Made by a program: the position numbers and the translations under genes | Part shown: positions 1 to 12,385 of the stretch, one piece after another | Layout: each line of letters opens with the position of its first letter | Position numbering within the stretch: position 1 is the first letter of the stretch | Notes under the pieces: generated by a model | Databases searched by the model: none | What the model was told of the DNA's origin: nothing | Seen by the model: the letters and a program-made list of their open reading frames with translations, nothing else | NCBI RefSeq assembly: GCF_000150275.1 | Contig: NW_002060955.1 | Coordinates: forward strand, 1,433,225 to 1,497,224 | Direction of reading: 5' to 3' | Length of the DNA stretch: 64,000 bases | DNA from: Trichoplax adhaerens | Lineage: Eukaryota > Placozoa > Uniplacotomia > Trichoplacea > Trichoplacidae

Positions 1-218
1 AATTCACGGAGAAGCAAGCATTGAATTGCATCAGTTTTAAATTAATATCCGGTTTTATCCTTAGATACTTCATTCATTAAAATTGTATAAAATCTAAACT
101 GCTTGTGATGGCTTTAGTGCAGCTATCAGTTTGCTAATTTGTTTTATCTAAATTTAAATGTAATTCAATAAGGTACTTAATTAATTTCTGATTATAGCGT
201 AATTTCTTATTAAATTAT

Positions 219-747
219 TGTTACAAAACAGCTTTGCCGCAAGATAACGTAATGCACGATTAATCTGTCGATTCCCTGAACCACGTATCAGGGAGCAGTA
301 TCTACTCTTTCAGGAACTATTTTCCTATACCAGTAGATTAAAAAAAGACTTAGAAGAATCGTATCTTACGTTAAACATTTATTATAAGAACTAACTTTAT
401 TATACAATTTATCGCATTTATATACTCTTTTACAGTAGCAAAGACATCTTAGCTAGTAATATTAACGTTGAAACCTGATATTGAATCAAAAGCTAACTTT
501 ATCTATTGCTACCTAATGAAGACAACAGTATTTACGAACATAGACATCGAATGACTAACCCTAACCCTAAAACAAAATTGTCACATTACAATACGTTCTA
601 TCACCGAACATTCTACGATAATCTACAATCTACCATAAGTAAATAGCAATCACAGTGATTTGAATTGTAAGAAGATTATTCCCGATTCCCCAATTAAACT
701 ACTAATTTCAGTAGGCTGTATTTATCACCATAAAAGCTAATGGTATA
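219..747 (-). repeat. LTR-A copy 1, truncated
   Basis: Diverged copy of the repeat seen at 31459, 35522 and 39022. It starts TGTTACAAAACAG and shares the 'acagctttgc..caagataacgtaat' block and the 'gcatttatatactctt' block, which is TATATAAA on the minus strand. The last ~120 bp of the full element (its U3 start on minus) are missing. The sequence passes directly into the GPCR pseudogene at 743-750. It also carries an internal CTAACCCTAACCCTAA stretch at 555-570 that the other copies lack. Confidence 0.8.
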
Positions 748-1600
748 TTTAATGCTAATTTGCGTTGCCTCTGATGGTGTATCAAAAATATCTTCGCTGA
801 TTTCCAATTATTTGCTACTAAGTACTAACATCAACCAGTTGGAAGTTATGGAGATGATATGACAAATATCTGGATCTGTTGTTTATGCTTCTTACGGCAT
901 ATCAATTATGAATTTATGCTTAATTGGCATCGATCGATATTTTGCTTTCGTTAAACCGTTTAATTATTTTTATCAAACTTATAAAAGCAAAATTATAATC
1001 ATTTTTGAAGTACTCATCTGGATAATATCTGCAGCTGTAGTAATTCCTGATTTGGTATTTCCTGAAGTAGAATCAGGCAATCACTTCATATGTTATTATC
1101 CTAACATTACAACATCAATTTCATTTCATTTAGTATTTGTATCAGTTATCTTTTAAGTGTTACCGTCGACAGTTATTATCATCACTTATTGGCTCATAAT
1201 AATATTTCAACGAAATTGTATACGACCTGGGCAACATTCGCAACAATCACAACAACTGCAACATGAACTGACAAATAAACAGAAGCTGATCAAATCACTG
1301 ATTAGTATCTCATTATGTTATGAGTTGGCGACATTTCCTTACTACGTACTTATGCTTGCAAAGGGTATAGCAGGGAAAAATTTAACACAAATACAAAGAG
1401 AAAATCTAGCATTATTTACTTTAAGCTTATTATCTGTATCCATGACGAGTAATATTACTGTTATTAGTCCATTTCTGTACTTAAAATTTGATGGAAATAT
1501 TCGTATAAGGTTTCATGAAATACTCAAGTACTTCCGAGTAATTATTCGTAGCGGATTTCATAAAAAAATTGAAAGTGTTAGTAGAATAACGAGAAGATGA
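743..1600 (+). pseudogene. Class A GPCR pseudogene, 5' truncated with two stops
   Basis: Homologous to the intact receptor at 5364. The readable frame begins inside TM2 (YLMLICVASDG), so the start codon, extracellular N-terminus and TM1 are absent and LTR-A sequence stands in their place. In-frame stops lie at 860-862 (TGA where the intact paralogue has a TM3 Cys codon) and 1154-1156 (TAA where it has Tyr at the start of TM5). The DRY motif (IDRYFAFVKP), TM4 Trp, the ICL3 RPGQ motif, TM6 and helix 8 (LKFDGNIR) remain readable to a TGA at 1598-1600. The TM7 motif is SPFLY rather than NPFLY. AATAAA at 1667-1672 may be the old polyadenylation signal. Only two stops and no frameshift after TM2 suggest fairly recent loss. 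Confidence 0.9.
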
Positions 1601-2486
1601 GGTTGAATTTAGCAGATTGACATCATTTTAATATCAGGATAATCTTAGCTCCCAATAATATAATTTAATAAAATTTTGGTTATAACATTTGATTTATCGA
1701 AATAACTTGCCATTAATTTGAAACTACAATTGACCTAAAATCCTTTTAAAGAAATTATGTATATGTTTTATGTGCAACTTAAGTCAAGTACGGTAGCATC
1801 ATAAGTTTCGTTGAGGTTATACTCATGGAATAGAATTTTATCCTTCAAATGCACTATCGTTTTTAGCGAATTACAGAATCATCTACTTTGAAACTAAGCT
1901 CATTTTTTCATTATGTAGATATTCTCGCAGAACCTTGCTTCAAATTAGCTTTGCAAAGCAGCCGTAGCATAGCTTTATAGGGTAACTGATTAAGGAAATA
2001 TATAGTAATTATTTGTCTACGACCGTTTATATTTATTAATTAATAGATGAGTAATTGCAATATTATCTATGACCTGATAAATTAATATATAGAGAGATTC
2101 ACTGCAAGCTGGCTGACTTTTCAGCATAGTTTGGCTTCATTTTTTGTTTAAGAGTGACTAATAGTTTACTTTGATATCCTGACCAAGACAAAATTGTAGA
2201 ATTTAAAGCCATGCTGCAAGTAGAAATCGGCAGAAAGAAAAGTTAATGATAAACTCATAGTATCAATTTTCCTCGTTGCAAATCTTGATTTGTCTTTCGC
2301 GTAGATCATTACACCTTTTTAATTACATTGAAGTGGTGTCACAGTCATCGAAATAACTTAAATATGGGTGTATAGTTTATAATAACATTTTGTTTTGAAC
2401 TTTTTAGAATTATGAACTACTACTTTAGGAAATGATATTGTTAGTAATAACCTAAGTTATAATGATATTATGATGATATAGTGATA

Positions 2487-2873
2487 TGTTAGAAGTAAGT
2501 ATCAAGAATATAGGAGCTTGACAGGGCTTACAGTCGAAGTAGATTTACGTATGAAATTGTATATTACCTCGAATGTCCGTATTTGATAATTTAATCGTAA
2601 TAACATGTTTGTGATTGAAGTATGTTAATAGCATAGTAAATAAGTTTGTAACTACAGAAAGAGTCTATAAGAAGGACTGTGATCAATAAAAAATGATTCA
2701 GGTTAAGGCTAAGTTTTGTGATAGTTTTATACGGTATATTGTATTGAGCGAGCCAGTACTTCGCAAAGATTCCAGTTTCTATACCGTAGGCTAGCGGAGT
2801 AGTTCTGCGGATTAAAGAAAAGTTTACTATAAGTGCTGTGTTGTTTTCTTGTGTCGCAAGGGTAGTTGTGACA
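2487..2873 (+). repeat. Candidate solo LTR
   Basis: A TATAAG element at 2666 is followed by AATAAA at 2685-2690, and the stretch ends ..TTGTGACA at 2873, the same terminus as LTR-A and LTR-C read in their own orientation. A TG start at 2487 is possible. No target duplication was found and no second copy was recognised, so the left boundary is a guess. Confidence 0.28.
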
Positions 2874-4324
2874 AGTGGTGATCATGGAACCTTACATTGG
2901 TCAACCACATGTCCGATGTCATTTCTGAAAAAATGACAAATCATTACCCATTCTAATAATTAAAGGCTGTAATTGAGTTGGTCAAGCTTGTAGCACGTAT
3001 TGACTGTTATTTGTTGTGAGATAATGGACTAATCAACAGCCGGAGTCGAATTAAGCTTATATTTGAGCAAATCGAGCTTTATGAAGCTAAGTTTCTCTTT
3101 TTTCCCGATTATGATATTGTAATGACCGAATAATAGTCTCCTGCTATTACTATTGGCTACCTACTGTACTACCTACTACAGCACAATTAGCTGGAATCAT
3201 TACAGATATTATTACTGATTATTAATAATTCTCTTTCAGCGATGATTAATTTAAATAAACACCTGCTACAATTGAAAGTCTAGCGTGACAATCGAAACTA
3301 CAGAGGGGAGCAACATGCAGGCTAGGATTACTATTGGAACGCATTTCTCTCCTCAATCTCGCTGATAGTCTAATAATATTACACACCAGATGTAGTATAT
3401 TACGATTGTACTATGAGTTTATAATTTTAGCTTATCCTGAAATATACGTATGCATTTTTAGGATAGATTTAGATATAGTTTTCTACTCTGCATCCAAATA
3501 TCGACTGTTAGCTTTATTCGAGTGACTTAAAATTGTTGCTAATTCTTCTATTCATTTGCTATTATGTATTCCATTTTGATATATGAAGTACTCCAATTTA
3601 TCCAATAATCTTACTCTCCGTATTATTCCATGATCATAGCTGTAGGTATTGCTGACTTCAGCCTTAAATCTCAATAGTTACAACAATCTTAGGCATTATT
3701 ACCTCCTACATTCATTTACAATATCTGTATCTGTACGGTAGCTACCTCTTTATAACAAACAATAGTCTAAAGTAAAGAATTTTTTCTGCTTAACTGTTTT
3801 TGTTAATTTGCGAGTGGCAATTCGCTCAAATTCTACCTACTCTTCTACCCTTTTCTTGCGCGAAATCTTTTTCACAGCAATGGATATTTGGCAATTACTG
3901 ATTAATCAAAATGCAGAAAAATACTAATATAAAAGTACGCAATATAATAACTTCCCTCATTCTAATGATGAACTCAACTATGATACAATTGGAAAATAAT
4001 AAATTTTAACCCGTCTGCAATAAAAGAAATATTACTTAAGCTGATTCCATTATAAATCTGATGACAGTTTGCCATTAGTTTGTATGGCTGCTATAAACTG
4101 AAATTTAAAACGAAGAAAAGGAAGACTTCTAGGAAGAAATTAAGCCCTGTAAGCGTACAGTCAGATGTTTTACCTCCGATATCTACTGTACTTCCATTAT
4201 TTCTCAAAACATTAATAATCTCCCATCGTCAGGAGATCTCAATCATAACAACGAACATTTCTTCAATTAAAAGCTAAGAACTAAAGTCTATTAAAAGATC
4301 AGTTTACAGTACTGTAGTCCAGTG

Positions 4325-4346
4325 TGACGGAGTATAGACTCCGTCA
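4325..4346. repeat. Perfect 9-bp stem, 4-nt loop hairpin
   Basis: TGACGGAGT-ATAG-ACTCCGTCA. The left arm resembles the first bases of LTR-C at 58725 (TGTGACGGAG), which also forms a hairpin at its tip, so this may be the end of a related LTR. Confidence 0.7.
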
Positions 4347-5363
4347 ATTAATTGTGGTATTAGCCTTAGTAATTAGTAATTAGTAATTAAGATTTTATTA
4401 ATTGTTAATAACATTTATTTATTAGCTATGGGATAATTGTAACATTATTAAAAGATAAGAATTTATATAAGAAAAAGTCGCTTCATGATAAGTGAATTGC
4501 GTTATTCTATTAGAGCAACATTAAATCAAGGTGACTTGCGCCATTATCAAAAAAAATCGCAGTACTGCAGGAATATAGGAGTTTCTTTCGTTTTTTAAAT
4601 AATAAATAAATTGATGAAATAATGACGAATGTAAACTTTTTTGTTTAGGTATTTTAACCCAACGCATTAATCGTAAAATCAATGTTTCTTAATTAAAAAA
4701 TTGAAAGAAACGTGACTACTGCTTCGGATTTCATTAAAATTGAAGAAGACAAAGGTATAGCTTGCACTCTTGATAAATGTCAATCTGGAAATTTAAATTT
4801 AAATTCTGTTGGCTTTCGAGAATTTTGATTGAAATTATCTTGTAATAGCATCAATACTTTGATCTTCACAGAATTCATATATCAAGGATTTTAGAGAGGA
4901 AAGCGTGAGTGGTATCCATATCTTATGCTTCATATTTAATGAAAGGAAAACTGTAGGAAAGTTTTTGCCTTGATAATCTATAGAAACTGCACTAAAGGAA
5001 AATTTCGTTGGCATATTTTATTTATACAATCGGTTTTATACTGCGCTCTAATTATTGCAAAATTATTAAATTCTTATTTTGTTGCAATATTTAATCAACG
5101 ATTATAAGAGGAGATAATTTCTTAAATTATTTTTTAATTTGATGATTTGTTGTATAAGAGTAATCGATATGAATTTTAGTTATAGACTTGTAATTTAAAT
5201 CAGCTCTTTAGCAAATCCAACTTTAAGAGTGGCATTTTTATGCTCTTATTTCTTTAACCTTTAGATTTTAATAAATTTATTGGCGAAGTTTTTGAACTTA
5301 ATAATTATTGCTTTATTACAAAATTTGCGTTTCAAAAGCATATCCTCTAAACATCACTTCAAA

Positions 5364-6314
5364 ATGGAGAACATTAACTCCACTATTACAAATGACGATG
5401 CTTATTCATATTTTTCCATTTTCATAAACTGCCTGTGCTCTATTGGTTTGATAGCTAATGCTTTACTGCTATACATCTTTACATCTGATAAATTTTTTCG
5501 TAAGACGACTTATTATTTAATGCTAATTTGTGTGATCTCTGATGGTATATCTAACATTTCTTCACTCAGTTCTAGTAATTTGCTACTTATCACCAAGCTC
5601 TACCAGTCAGAAGGTATGGATGTGATATGTCGCTTATTTGGTTCAGTCGTTTATATTTCATACGGTATATCCATTATGAATTTATGCTTAATTAGTATCG
5701 ATCGATATTTCGCTTTCGTAAAACCGTTAAATTATTTTTATCGAACCTACAAAAGCAAAATTATCATCATTACCGAAGTATTTATCTGGATAATATCAGC
5801 AGCTGTGGCAATTCCTGATTTTGTGTTTATTCAAGCACAAAGAGGCAATCGATTTATATGTGATTATCCTAACATTACAACATCAATTTCAGTATATTTA
5901 GTATTTTTTTCAGCGTTTTTCTATGTATTGCCGTCAATAGTTATTATTATCATTTATTGGCGCATAATAATATTTCAACGAAATTATATACGGCCTGGGC
6001 AACAATCACGACAATTGCAACAGGACTTGGAAAATAAAAAGAAGCTAATCAAATCACTAATCAGTATCTCATTATGTTACGTATTGACGACATTTCCTTA
6101 CTTTGCACTTATGTTTGCAATGGGTTTAACAAGAGTAAACTTAACGCAAATACAAAATAGAAGTCCAGCATTATTTATTTTAAGTTTATTGGCTGTATCT
6201 ATGACAGGTAATATCACTATTATTAATCCATTCTTGCTTCTAAGATTTGATGGAAATATTCGTAGGAGATTTCGTGAAATACTTGTACGCGTTCGTGAAA
6301 TGAGAAGAAAATAG
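5364..6314 (+). CDS. Class A (rhodopsin-like) GPCR, intact, intronless
   Basis: A 316-residue seven-helix receptor, expected at the plasma membrane and coupled to G proteins; ligand unknown. I start at ATG 5364. The frame is open further upstream, but only from a TTG, and this start gives the same N-terminus and length as its paralogues. The N-terminus has a glycosylation sequon (NST, residue 5). Visible motifs are GLIAN in TM1 (27-31), Asp60 in TM2, Cys89 at the TM3 start paired with Cys166 in loop 2, DRY at 113-115, Trp142 in TM4, Pro190 in TM5, RPGQ in loop 3 (210-213) and Pro245 in TM6. TM7 reads NPFLL (288-292), so the NPxxY tyrosine is Leu. Helix 8 is basic. AATAAA lies at 6447. Closest relatives here are the copies at 743, 12386 and 20368. 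Confidence 0.95.
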   Translation: MENINSTITNDDAYSYFSIFINCLCSIGLIANALLLYIFTSDKFFRKTTYYLMLICVISDGISNISSLSSSNLLLITKLYQSEGMDVICRLFGSVVYISYGISIMNLCLISIDRYFAFVKPLNYFYRTYKSKIIIITEVFIWIISAAVAIPDFVFIQAQRGNRFICDYPNITTSISVYLVFFSAFFYVLPSIVIIIIYWRIIIFQRNYIRPGQQSRQLQQDLENKKKLIKSLISISLCYVLTTFPYFALMFAMGLTRVNLTQIQNRSPALFILSLLAVSMTGNITIINPFLLLRFDGNIRRRFREILVRVREMRRK

Positions 6315-8397
6315 TAATTAAGCATTACATGTTAATATTAAGATAATTGAAGATCCTAATGATTTAAAAGTTTTGGGTTACAGTAGTCAATTTATCGCAA
6401 CAATTTATTATTAATTTGAAATTATCATATTTTTTAAAGTCCATTCAATAAACTTATTTAATTGTATTATGTTTCATGTAAAGCTGAAGTTGAGTGGCTC
6501 CATAAATTCGGTTTGAGTTCTGGTCATTTAGTAGTATTTTAGCCAATAATCGCATTTTCAAGGAAGTATAATAAGAGTACAACTTAGAAATTAAGAAAAT
6601 TACTGCGAAAAATTTCTACTAACAGAGAAAGGTACGATAGATTAGCTATCTTGACTTTCCTTCTGAAACGAAATTTATAGCAACCTCAATTAAGCTAGTT
6701 TTGTTAGTGCTGTTCCAGCGGTGGCTAAGTGATTATAAAGAGCTCTTTAACATTTGAAGGTGAGAGTAGATATGATTTCAGCGAAGCATGCTATTAACGT
6801 TTCTTTAAATAGTTTGTATATTATTAGCTAATAAGAGTATCTATTGCGAATGCTGTCTACATGAAGGGTCTAACCACATATAAGCCAAATATAGGAACTA
6901 CTAGTAGAAATCTTTTTTCCAAATCTCTCTAACATCAGAAAATCTTATATATTCACTATTTATGTGTAGGAACTGTAAACTATATTTTGGATTAGCTTGT
7001 TTACTACCGTATAATCTGTATATCCTAATTGATTACTACATTTGCACTATTTAGCATTTTGCTTTTATCTTTCCGTTGTTTTCAAGTTCTGATTAAGAAC
7101 TAAAACTAATTTACTAAAATTCTAGGGGTTCTGGTTTCTGTTGGATTAAGAAATCTAGTAAAAAGATCTCGTATCTCTCCATTAATGATAGCATTGATGC
7201 TTGCAAGGTCGATGCACATGTTACACTTAGGATAATGGTACTTTGAGATGAATTGATCCACTCCTGTAGTTTATAACGATGTGGAACTGAATGATTAGTA
7301 AAGCTGCTCAAGGTTTCATAGCATAAATTTGCCATATTTTATCTATACTGTACATATGTTATTGATGAGTTATCAAAGGTCCTCATTTAGTGTCAACATA
7401 TAATAGTGACTACATATCACAAAATGCCTCATCTGCAACCTTACTAAAATCTAATCCATCTACTAAAAAAACTAGATAGAAAATTGATTTTCACCATATC
7501 ATAGTAGTATATTGTTCAATTTTTATGTAGGTAATATCAATATTAGGGCTTACTACGGATAAGCTCTGTTATTAACAGTACTAGTAAAAAGAGTAGATGA
7601 GATCTTGGTTTGGCTACGGCATAGCTTAAATAGAATAGTTAGAAATTAAATTACGAAGTGGATCTAAAAATGCATAGCAAAAGCTAATGAATTCTTTATC
7701 GGTATGTTTCTTTTAAGCCTATTCAATAGTTTTTTTTTGATATCAAATATGTATCTTTCGAATACGTGTGTACATACGCGTCAGAAATAAAGTTAGCAGA
7801 TGGGCATCGGTCAGAGTAGTCGGTAATTTAAATTAAAGATCATCTCTAAGAGTGATCATATATCTCTAAAAATAAAGCAAATCAATTAATGTATTGTTAT
7901 ATACGATCAGATCTTAATCTTTAGAAGCCAAAAGCTGTTCTCTTTGTTCAACTGATAATTAGTTAATTATTCTTCTAAATCTTTTACTTTTCTAACATTC
8001 GTTGCAATATATTCTGATTTAAGACTTGTTCATCATTTTATGGTGTCGTCCTGTGAATTATATTTAGAATATAAATTAATTATTTTGATATGATTACAAG
8101 TCATATCTGCTCAGTTTTACTCAAATTGTACCTAATAATTTATTTAGCAGATACTCATTGAAGACAAAGTTAAAGTTTTTTTTTATCTTGGCCATCGTAG
8201 CATTACTGTCTTATGATTCAGTATCGTATTTACTACGTAGTATGGTATCGCTTACTAATGCTAGATGGTTACAACTGGCAAAAACTAATAAGTATCCAAC
8301 TCAGCCGTAAAAATATCTCCTGAAACAAATCAAATTATTAATAAGAAGTTTTTGTCACTGCTTCGTCATAATTTTATTTAAGGTGAAAGTAGTGTAC
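6315..8397. other. Intergenic; right part is paralogous to 10840-11520
   Basis: No gene recognised. From about 7690 to 8390 the sequence aligns by eye, with many substitutions, to 10840-11520 (shared blocks such as 'gaattctttatcggtat'/'ggattctttattggtat' and 'catatctgct..gtttt.ctcaaatt'). This marks flanking DNA copied together with receptor genes. Confidence 0.6.
6447..6452 (+). terminator. Candidate polyadenylation signal
   Basis: AATAAA 133 bp after the stop codon of the receptor at 5364; canonical animal hexamer in a plausible 3' UTR position. Confidence 0.5.
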
Positions 8398-9017
8398 CGT
8401 TACGAGCTAGGCATAGCCCTAACTCACAAAAAGGATTGAGAGGGTAATTTCTACCCTTTACTACTATTATTTGGAATAACAGACAATTGGTATTCCAAGA
8501 CAGATACCGTTTAGCACCGGGAGGCCTTCAAGACTTACTAGAAAATCGCAATCTAATTTGTTGTCAGCGAACTCGCCGTTTATATAGGTTTCGGATCTAA
8601 AACCGTTTAGCTACACAAGTCACCTCGTCTATTAAAAATTAACTAGATTAATACCCTAAAGAGATTCTATCTGTACAGATTAGATACAGCCTAATTCAAT
8701 TGAATTTAATGTAACAGTATCGAAATAATCAATGCTTATTAACAGTTTAGCAGATACATATAAATTTATCCTGCTAAGACATTTCCTCTAAACTTAGGAA
8801 TTGTACTTTGAACCTTAACAACTTGGAGGTGATAGATATAGTCCAGTTTAGCTGGTTGGCAACTACTTTTTTAGTTTACGTAATCCTAAATTAAGGATAT
8901 CAACTGTTAACCACTAAAATTACAATTAGGGATACCGTAAAAAATTTCTGATATATAAACATATATAGAACGTAACATAGAAACAAAGTATATGTCACGA
9001 AGATTACTACTTGTACA
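8398..9017 (-). repeat. LTR-F copy 1 (minus)
   Basis: About 620 bp, the reverse complement of 16966-17588 with high identity along its whole length. Read on the minus strand it begins TGTACAAG, has a TATATAAACGG box and ends ..CTCGTAACG. The plus-strand left end is a near-palindrome (GTTACGAGCTAGG...CCCTAACTC). It interrupts a block shared with 11350-11520, so it inserted into duplicated flanking DNA. Confidence 0.82.
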
Positions 9018-9790
9018 TACTACAAAATTTTTGTTATATAGATTCGTAAACTATGTATCTTTACTGTAACTTCGAATTTGCATAATAAAAAATTATTAAG
9101 GCTGATATGCCTTAACTCAAGCACCAAGGAGCCGAAGTGAAACACCAATAGTAGATTTATGATGTGAAGATCCTGATGTCCAAACCTTACATTATTCAAA
9201 ACCTCGATCAGAATTAATATTTCAATTCTAAAACTTTGTTATATTTTATCAACGCCATTATGATATTTATGGGATGATTAGATATTACAGGTATGGAATG
9301 GAAAGTGGTTCTTACCCCTAGTAGTAGCAGCACGGAAATTAAAGTTTAAAAAAGAAATCCCTTATAATAAATTAAGTCATGAGTACTTTATGTAAGAGAA
9401 AAATCTATCGGAATAGATAATAAAGACTAATTTGGTGTTTCATACAAGATACGAAACAATAGTTTCCAGTGAGCACAAATAGTGAAGCAATGTGAACACG
9501 AGTTATTTTAAAGCAAAGCACCGAAATATAATCCAGGAAGACATAAATGGATAATTTTTAAAGAAAGATTGTCTAATATTAAATGAGATGTAAAAATAAA
9601 AGATAAATATCAATTACATACTAAGAGTAAATGACAATTTTTGACATATCATCTGATATCTCAGTAAGCATATAGGAAAATCAGTAAAACGGATATTTAC
9701 GATGGAAATTTTTGAATTAATGCTACGCTCGAAATTTTGTTTATTAATCAAATTTTGCCTAGACAAATTTTTGGATTTCAAATGAAATTT
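9018..9790. other. Duplicated GPCR upstream region
   Basis: From roughly 9330 to 9780 the sequence aligns to 11840-12320, the DNA just upstream of the intact receptor at 12386. Shared blocks include 'aaatc.cttat.ttaaat.aagtcat' and 'attttgcttgagctagttttacc'-like text. It is the upstream flank of a lost receptor copy; no coding sequence. Confidence 0.55.
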
Positions 9791-10006
9791 ATTAGTAGAT
9801 AGATATCATCGAACCTGCAAGCCCTACCGTCAAATTATTTATCATTTCAGAATTAATCAATATTACTGGAAGGGAAGAATGCATGAATGAACAGTTTTCA
9901 ACACTATCGATTTCTGTTTACTTTAGCTGTCAAGTAGTCTTTCCTCATATTGTAATAGCATTTTATTATTTTAAAATAATTGTAAAATTATATGTCCTGA
10001 GATTAA
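9791..10006 (+). pseudogene. GPCR relic (TM3 end to loop 3 only)
   Basis: Scattered but recognisable receptor text. It starts with 'attagta(g)atagatat', the remains of the Ser-x-Asp-Arg-Tyr codons. A TM4 segment translates as KLFIISELINIT (compare IVSEVFIWII in the copy at 20368), and TM5 translates as TLSISVYF..VVFPHIVIAFYYFKIIV (TSISVYLV..YVLPSIVIIIIYWRII in intact copies). It ends with the decayed RPGQ codons ('tatgtcctgagatta'). Start, TM1-TM3, TM6-TM7 and the tail are gone. It sits downstream of copied promoter-side DNA, which implies an internal deletion from the 5' flank into TM3. Confidence 0.72.
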
Positions 10007-12385
10007 ACTTACTTATCTCTGACTGAATATTTGTAAAGATAATCTAGCCGAGCATAATGCTATATAAGTAGTGATAATAGATGTTTTAAAGCTTAGATTC
10101 GTATTAGTTTTTCGGTAATCAAACTTCATGTCTTGGATTAAGGTTAGCTTATTCAGAGCGATGTATTAACTGTGAATCATTGATGATGAAGTAATCAACA
10201 GCAGTAATTAGAGCTTCAGAGAAGATATTATTTGAAGTATAGCATAAGAAGCTAGAGACCTTCGTTTTTCCTTGTCCTATGCACCGTATCTTAATGTTTT
10301 GTTAAATATTTTTATGCAATGAAATCATACAAGAGCTTACTGTGGACATAAATCTTTAGTGAGGGTCTGACTAATATACATAATGACACAATGTGTAAAC
10401 TATGCTACAAGTTGAAAATCTTCCTTTTCAAAATGTGGTAGATAAAGTAAATCCTTTCATGTTTACTTTATATATGCATAATTTAAATTCTAGAATCCAA
10501 TGATGAGGTATTCCGCTAAAGACTCTAAAGTATAAATTATTAATATTTTGTTAGCATCTTACACTTGCTGGTGTATAGTTATAATTAAAAATTCTAATCG
10601 ATCATACTGAAGGATATCTATATTATATCCAAATTACGTTATTTAAGACTATAACAAAATCCAAGGCCAACTGCTGCATATATTAGTAAAAATATGCCAG
10701 AAATTTTCTCATTGCCAAATCTGATACATATATTTAATAAGACTAATAGAAATAACATGTTACGTCATGGTATGGCTAATTGAATGGCTGAAAATCATAT
10801 TATATAGTAGAAATTCGAAAAATTTATTACTAAAATTAATGGATTCTTTATTGGTATATTTCTTTTATATTTATTCATTGTACTTCTTCTTTGACTAAAA
10901 AGGTATGTCATTTGTTTACAGATGTATGCATGAAATAAATTCAACAGCTGGACATCGAAAATAGTAATTAGCAATTTAAATCAATGATCACTTCTAAATA
11001 CAATCGTACGAGTATGTCAGAAAAATAACTCCATTTAATCAGTGTATTATTTGCAATCAGCTGGTAATTATTTTTAAAAATGAATGCTATTTTTTTCTTC
11101 GGTTGATAATTATATCTTTCTCAAAATCTATTGCTTCTACAATAAATTTTTTAACTTGAGTATTTTTATAATCTGTATAATAGTTTGGGCGTCATCTTTC
11201 AAACTATGTATAGAGCACTGATTAACTATGTTGATGCCATCATAAGTTATATCTGCTATGTTTTGCTCAAATTATGCGAAGTCAAATATTTAGAAGATAT
11301 TCAGTGATGACCAGTGTAAAAGTTTTCTTGTCGAGGTTATTCCAATACTAAGGTATATAGTCTACAATTAGGTGTGCTGTATTTATTGTGTACCTGAACA
11401 GCAGTTACTAATGTTAGACTATTACAATAGGTAAAAACACTGTTGTGTAACCAACGATAACTGTAATAATTTATTTCTTTAATCTAAATTCACCTTAACG
11501 TTAGATTAAACATTATCACTGCTTTCTCGTAACATTTTATCGCAAAAATATAGTATATTAGGCAAGATATTTTGACTTACAAGTTTATGAAATCATGCAG
11601 CTCCATTGTAAATATTAAATTTTACATTAACAGTTCATGGAAGTTTAAAATTGATCCGGTGGTATTCTCGCAAACGGAAGAGGAAATACTTTTGGTCAAT
11701 ATTTAATCTAAAGACCTGCGTATTAAATACCTTATATTACTCGAAGCTTTGGCAAGAATTAAAAGAATTGGGCTTAAAATTTTGTAATTTTTCTATTAAG
11801 GCTTCTAAATTATTTCTTAAGTAATCATGTCATAGCAATGAAATGCAAAGCAATTCGATGCTGCTATAGTAGTATAGAAACTGAAGCTAAAAAAATCTCT
11901 TATATTAAATGAAGTCATATGAATTTCAATAGGTGAAAATATATCTGAATTGGTAACAAAAATACTTTGGTGTATGCTATCAAGTAAGTTTTGGAATAAT
12001 GCTTTTGTAGTAGGCACGTACAACGATTCCTTGTAAAGAGGGACTGTTTTACCATGAAGTGTCAATCTTAAAGCATAGTAGAAATTATTGAACAATTTTA
12101 AAGAAAATTCTTAAATATAAAATCAGATTGAAATATAGAAGCTAAAGATCAATTACTTATAAGGAATAGCTATAGATCTGTAACAGTTTATCTGATAGTT
12201 TATTTGTTATACCGCAACAATCGCAAAAGGGAAAATACAGTAAAAACATTTTTGAACTGATTTTATACTCAAAATTTTATTTCTTAAACAGGATTTTGCT
12301 TGAGCTAGTTTTACCTCTCAGCTGATAATCAGGTAATAGATATAATCAGGATCTACAAGCTCTAACACCAAAGTATCATTCTATC
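10007..12385. other. Intergenic; duplicated flanks, upstream of receptor
   Basis: 10840-11520 matches 7690-8390, and 11840-12320 matches 9330-9780. No gene recognised. The 92-residue antisense frame at 11817-12095 lies in this duplicated flank and is not preserved in the other copy. Confidence 0.5.

Larger units (their letters stand above)
1601..5363. other. Intergenic region, no convincing gene
   Basis: Both strands are dense in stops and no receptor similarity or plausible exon set was seen. It holds a weak LTR candidate (2487-2873), a perfect hairpin (4325-4346) and a short (TAGTAAT)3 run (4367-4390). The short open frames at 3334-3525 and 4080-4277 have no recognisable domain. Confidence 0.5.

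Noticed and set aside
2866-2895. Primer-binding site after the candidate LTR at 2487-2873 (TGGTGATCATGG)
   Set aside because: Its complement cannot form the T-arm and acceptor layout of a tRNA 3' end.
5280-5363. N-terminal extension of the receptor at 5364
   Set aside because: It would start at a TTG; paralogues begin at the ATG equivalent to 5364 and the extension has no counterpart.
6098-6325. Antisense frames over receptors (here, 28543-28731 and 33941-34180)
   Set aside because: Shadows of conserved receptor codons on the other strand.
11817-12095. 92-codon antisense frame as a gene
   Set aside because: Lies in a duplicated receptor flank, no domain, and the frame is not kept in the paralogous 9330-9780 block.
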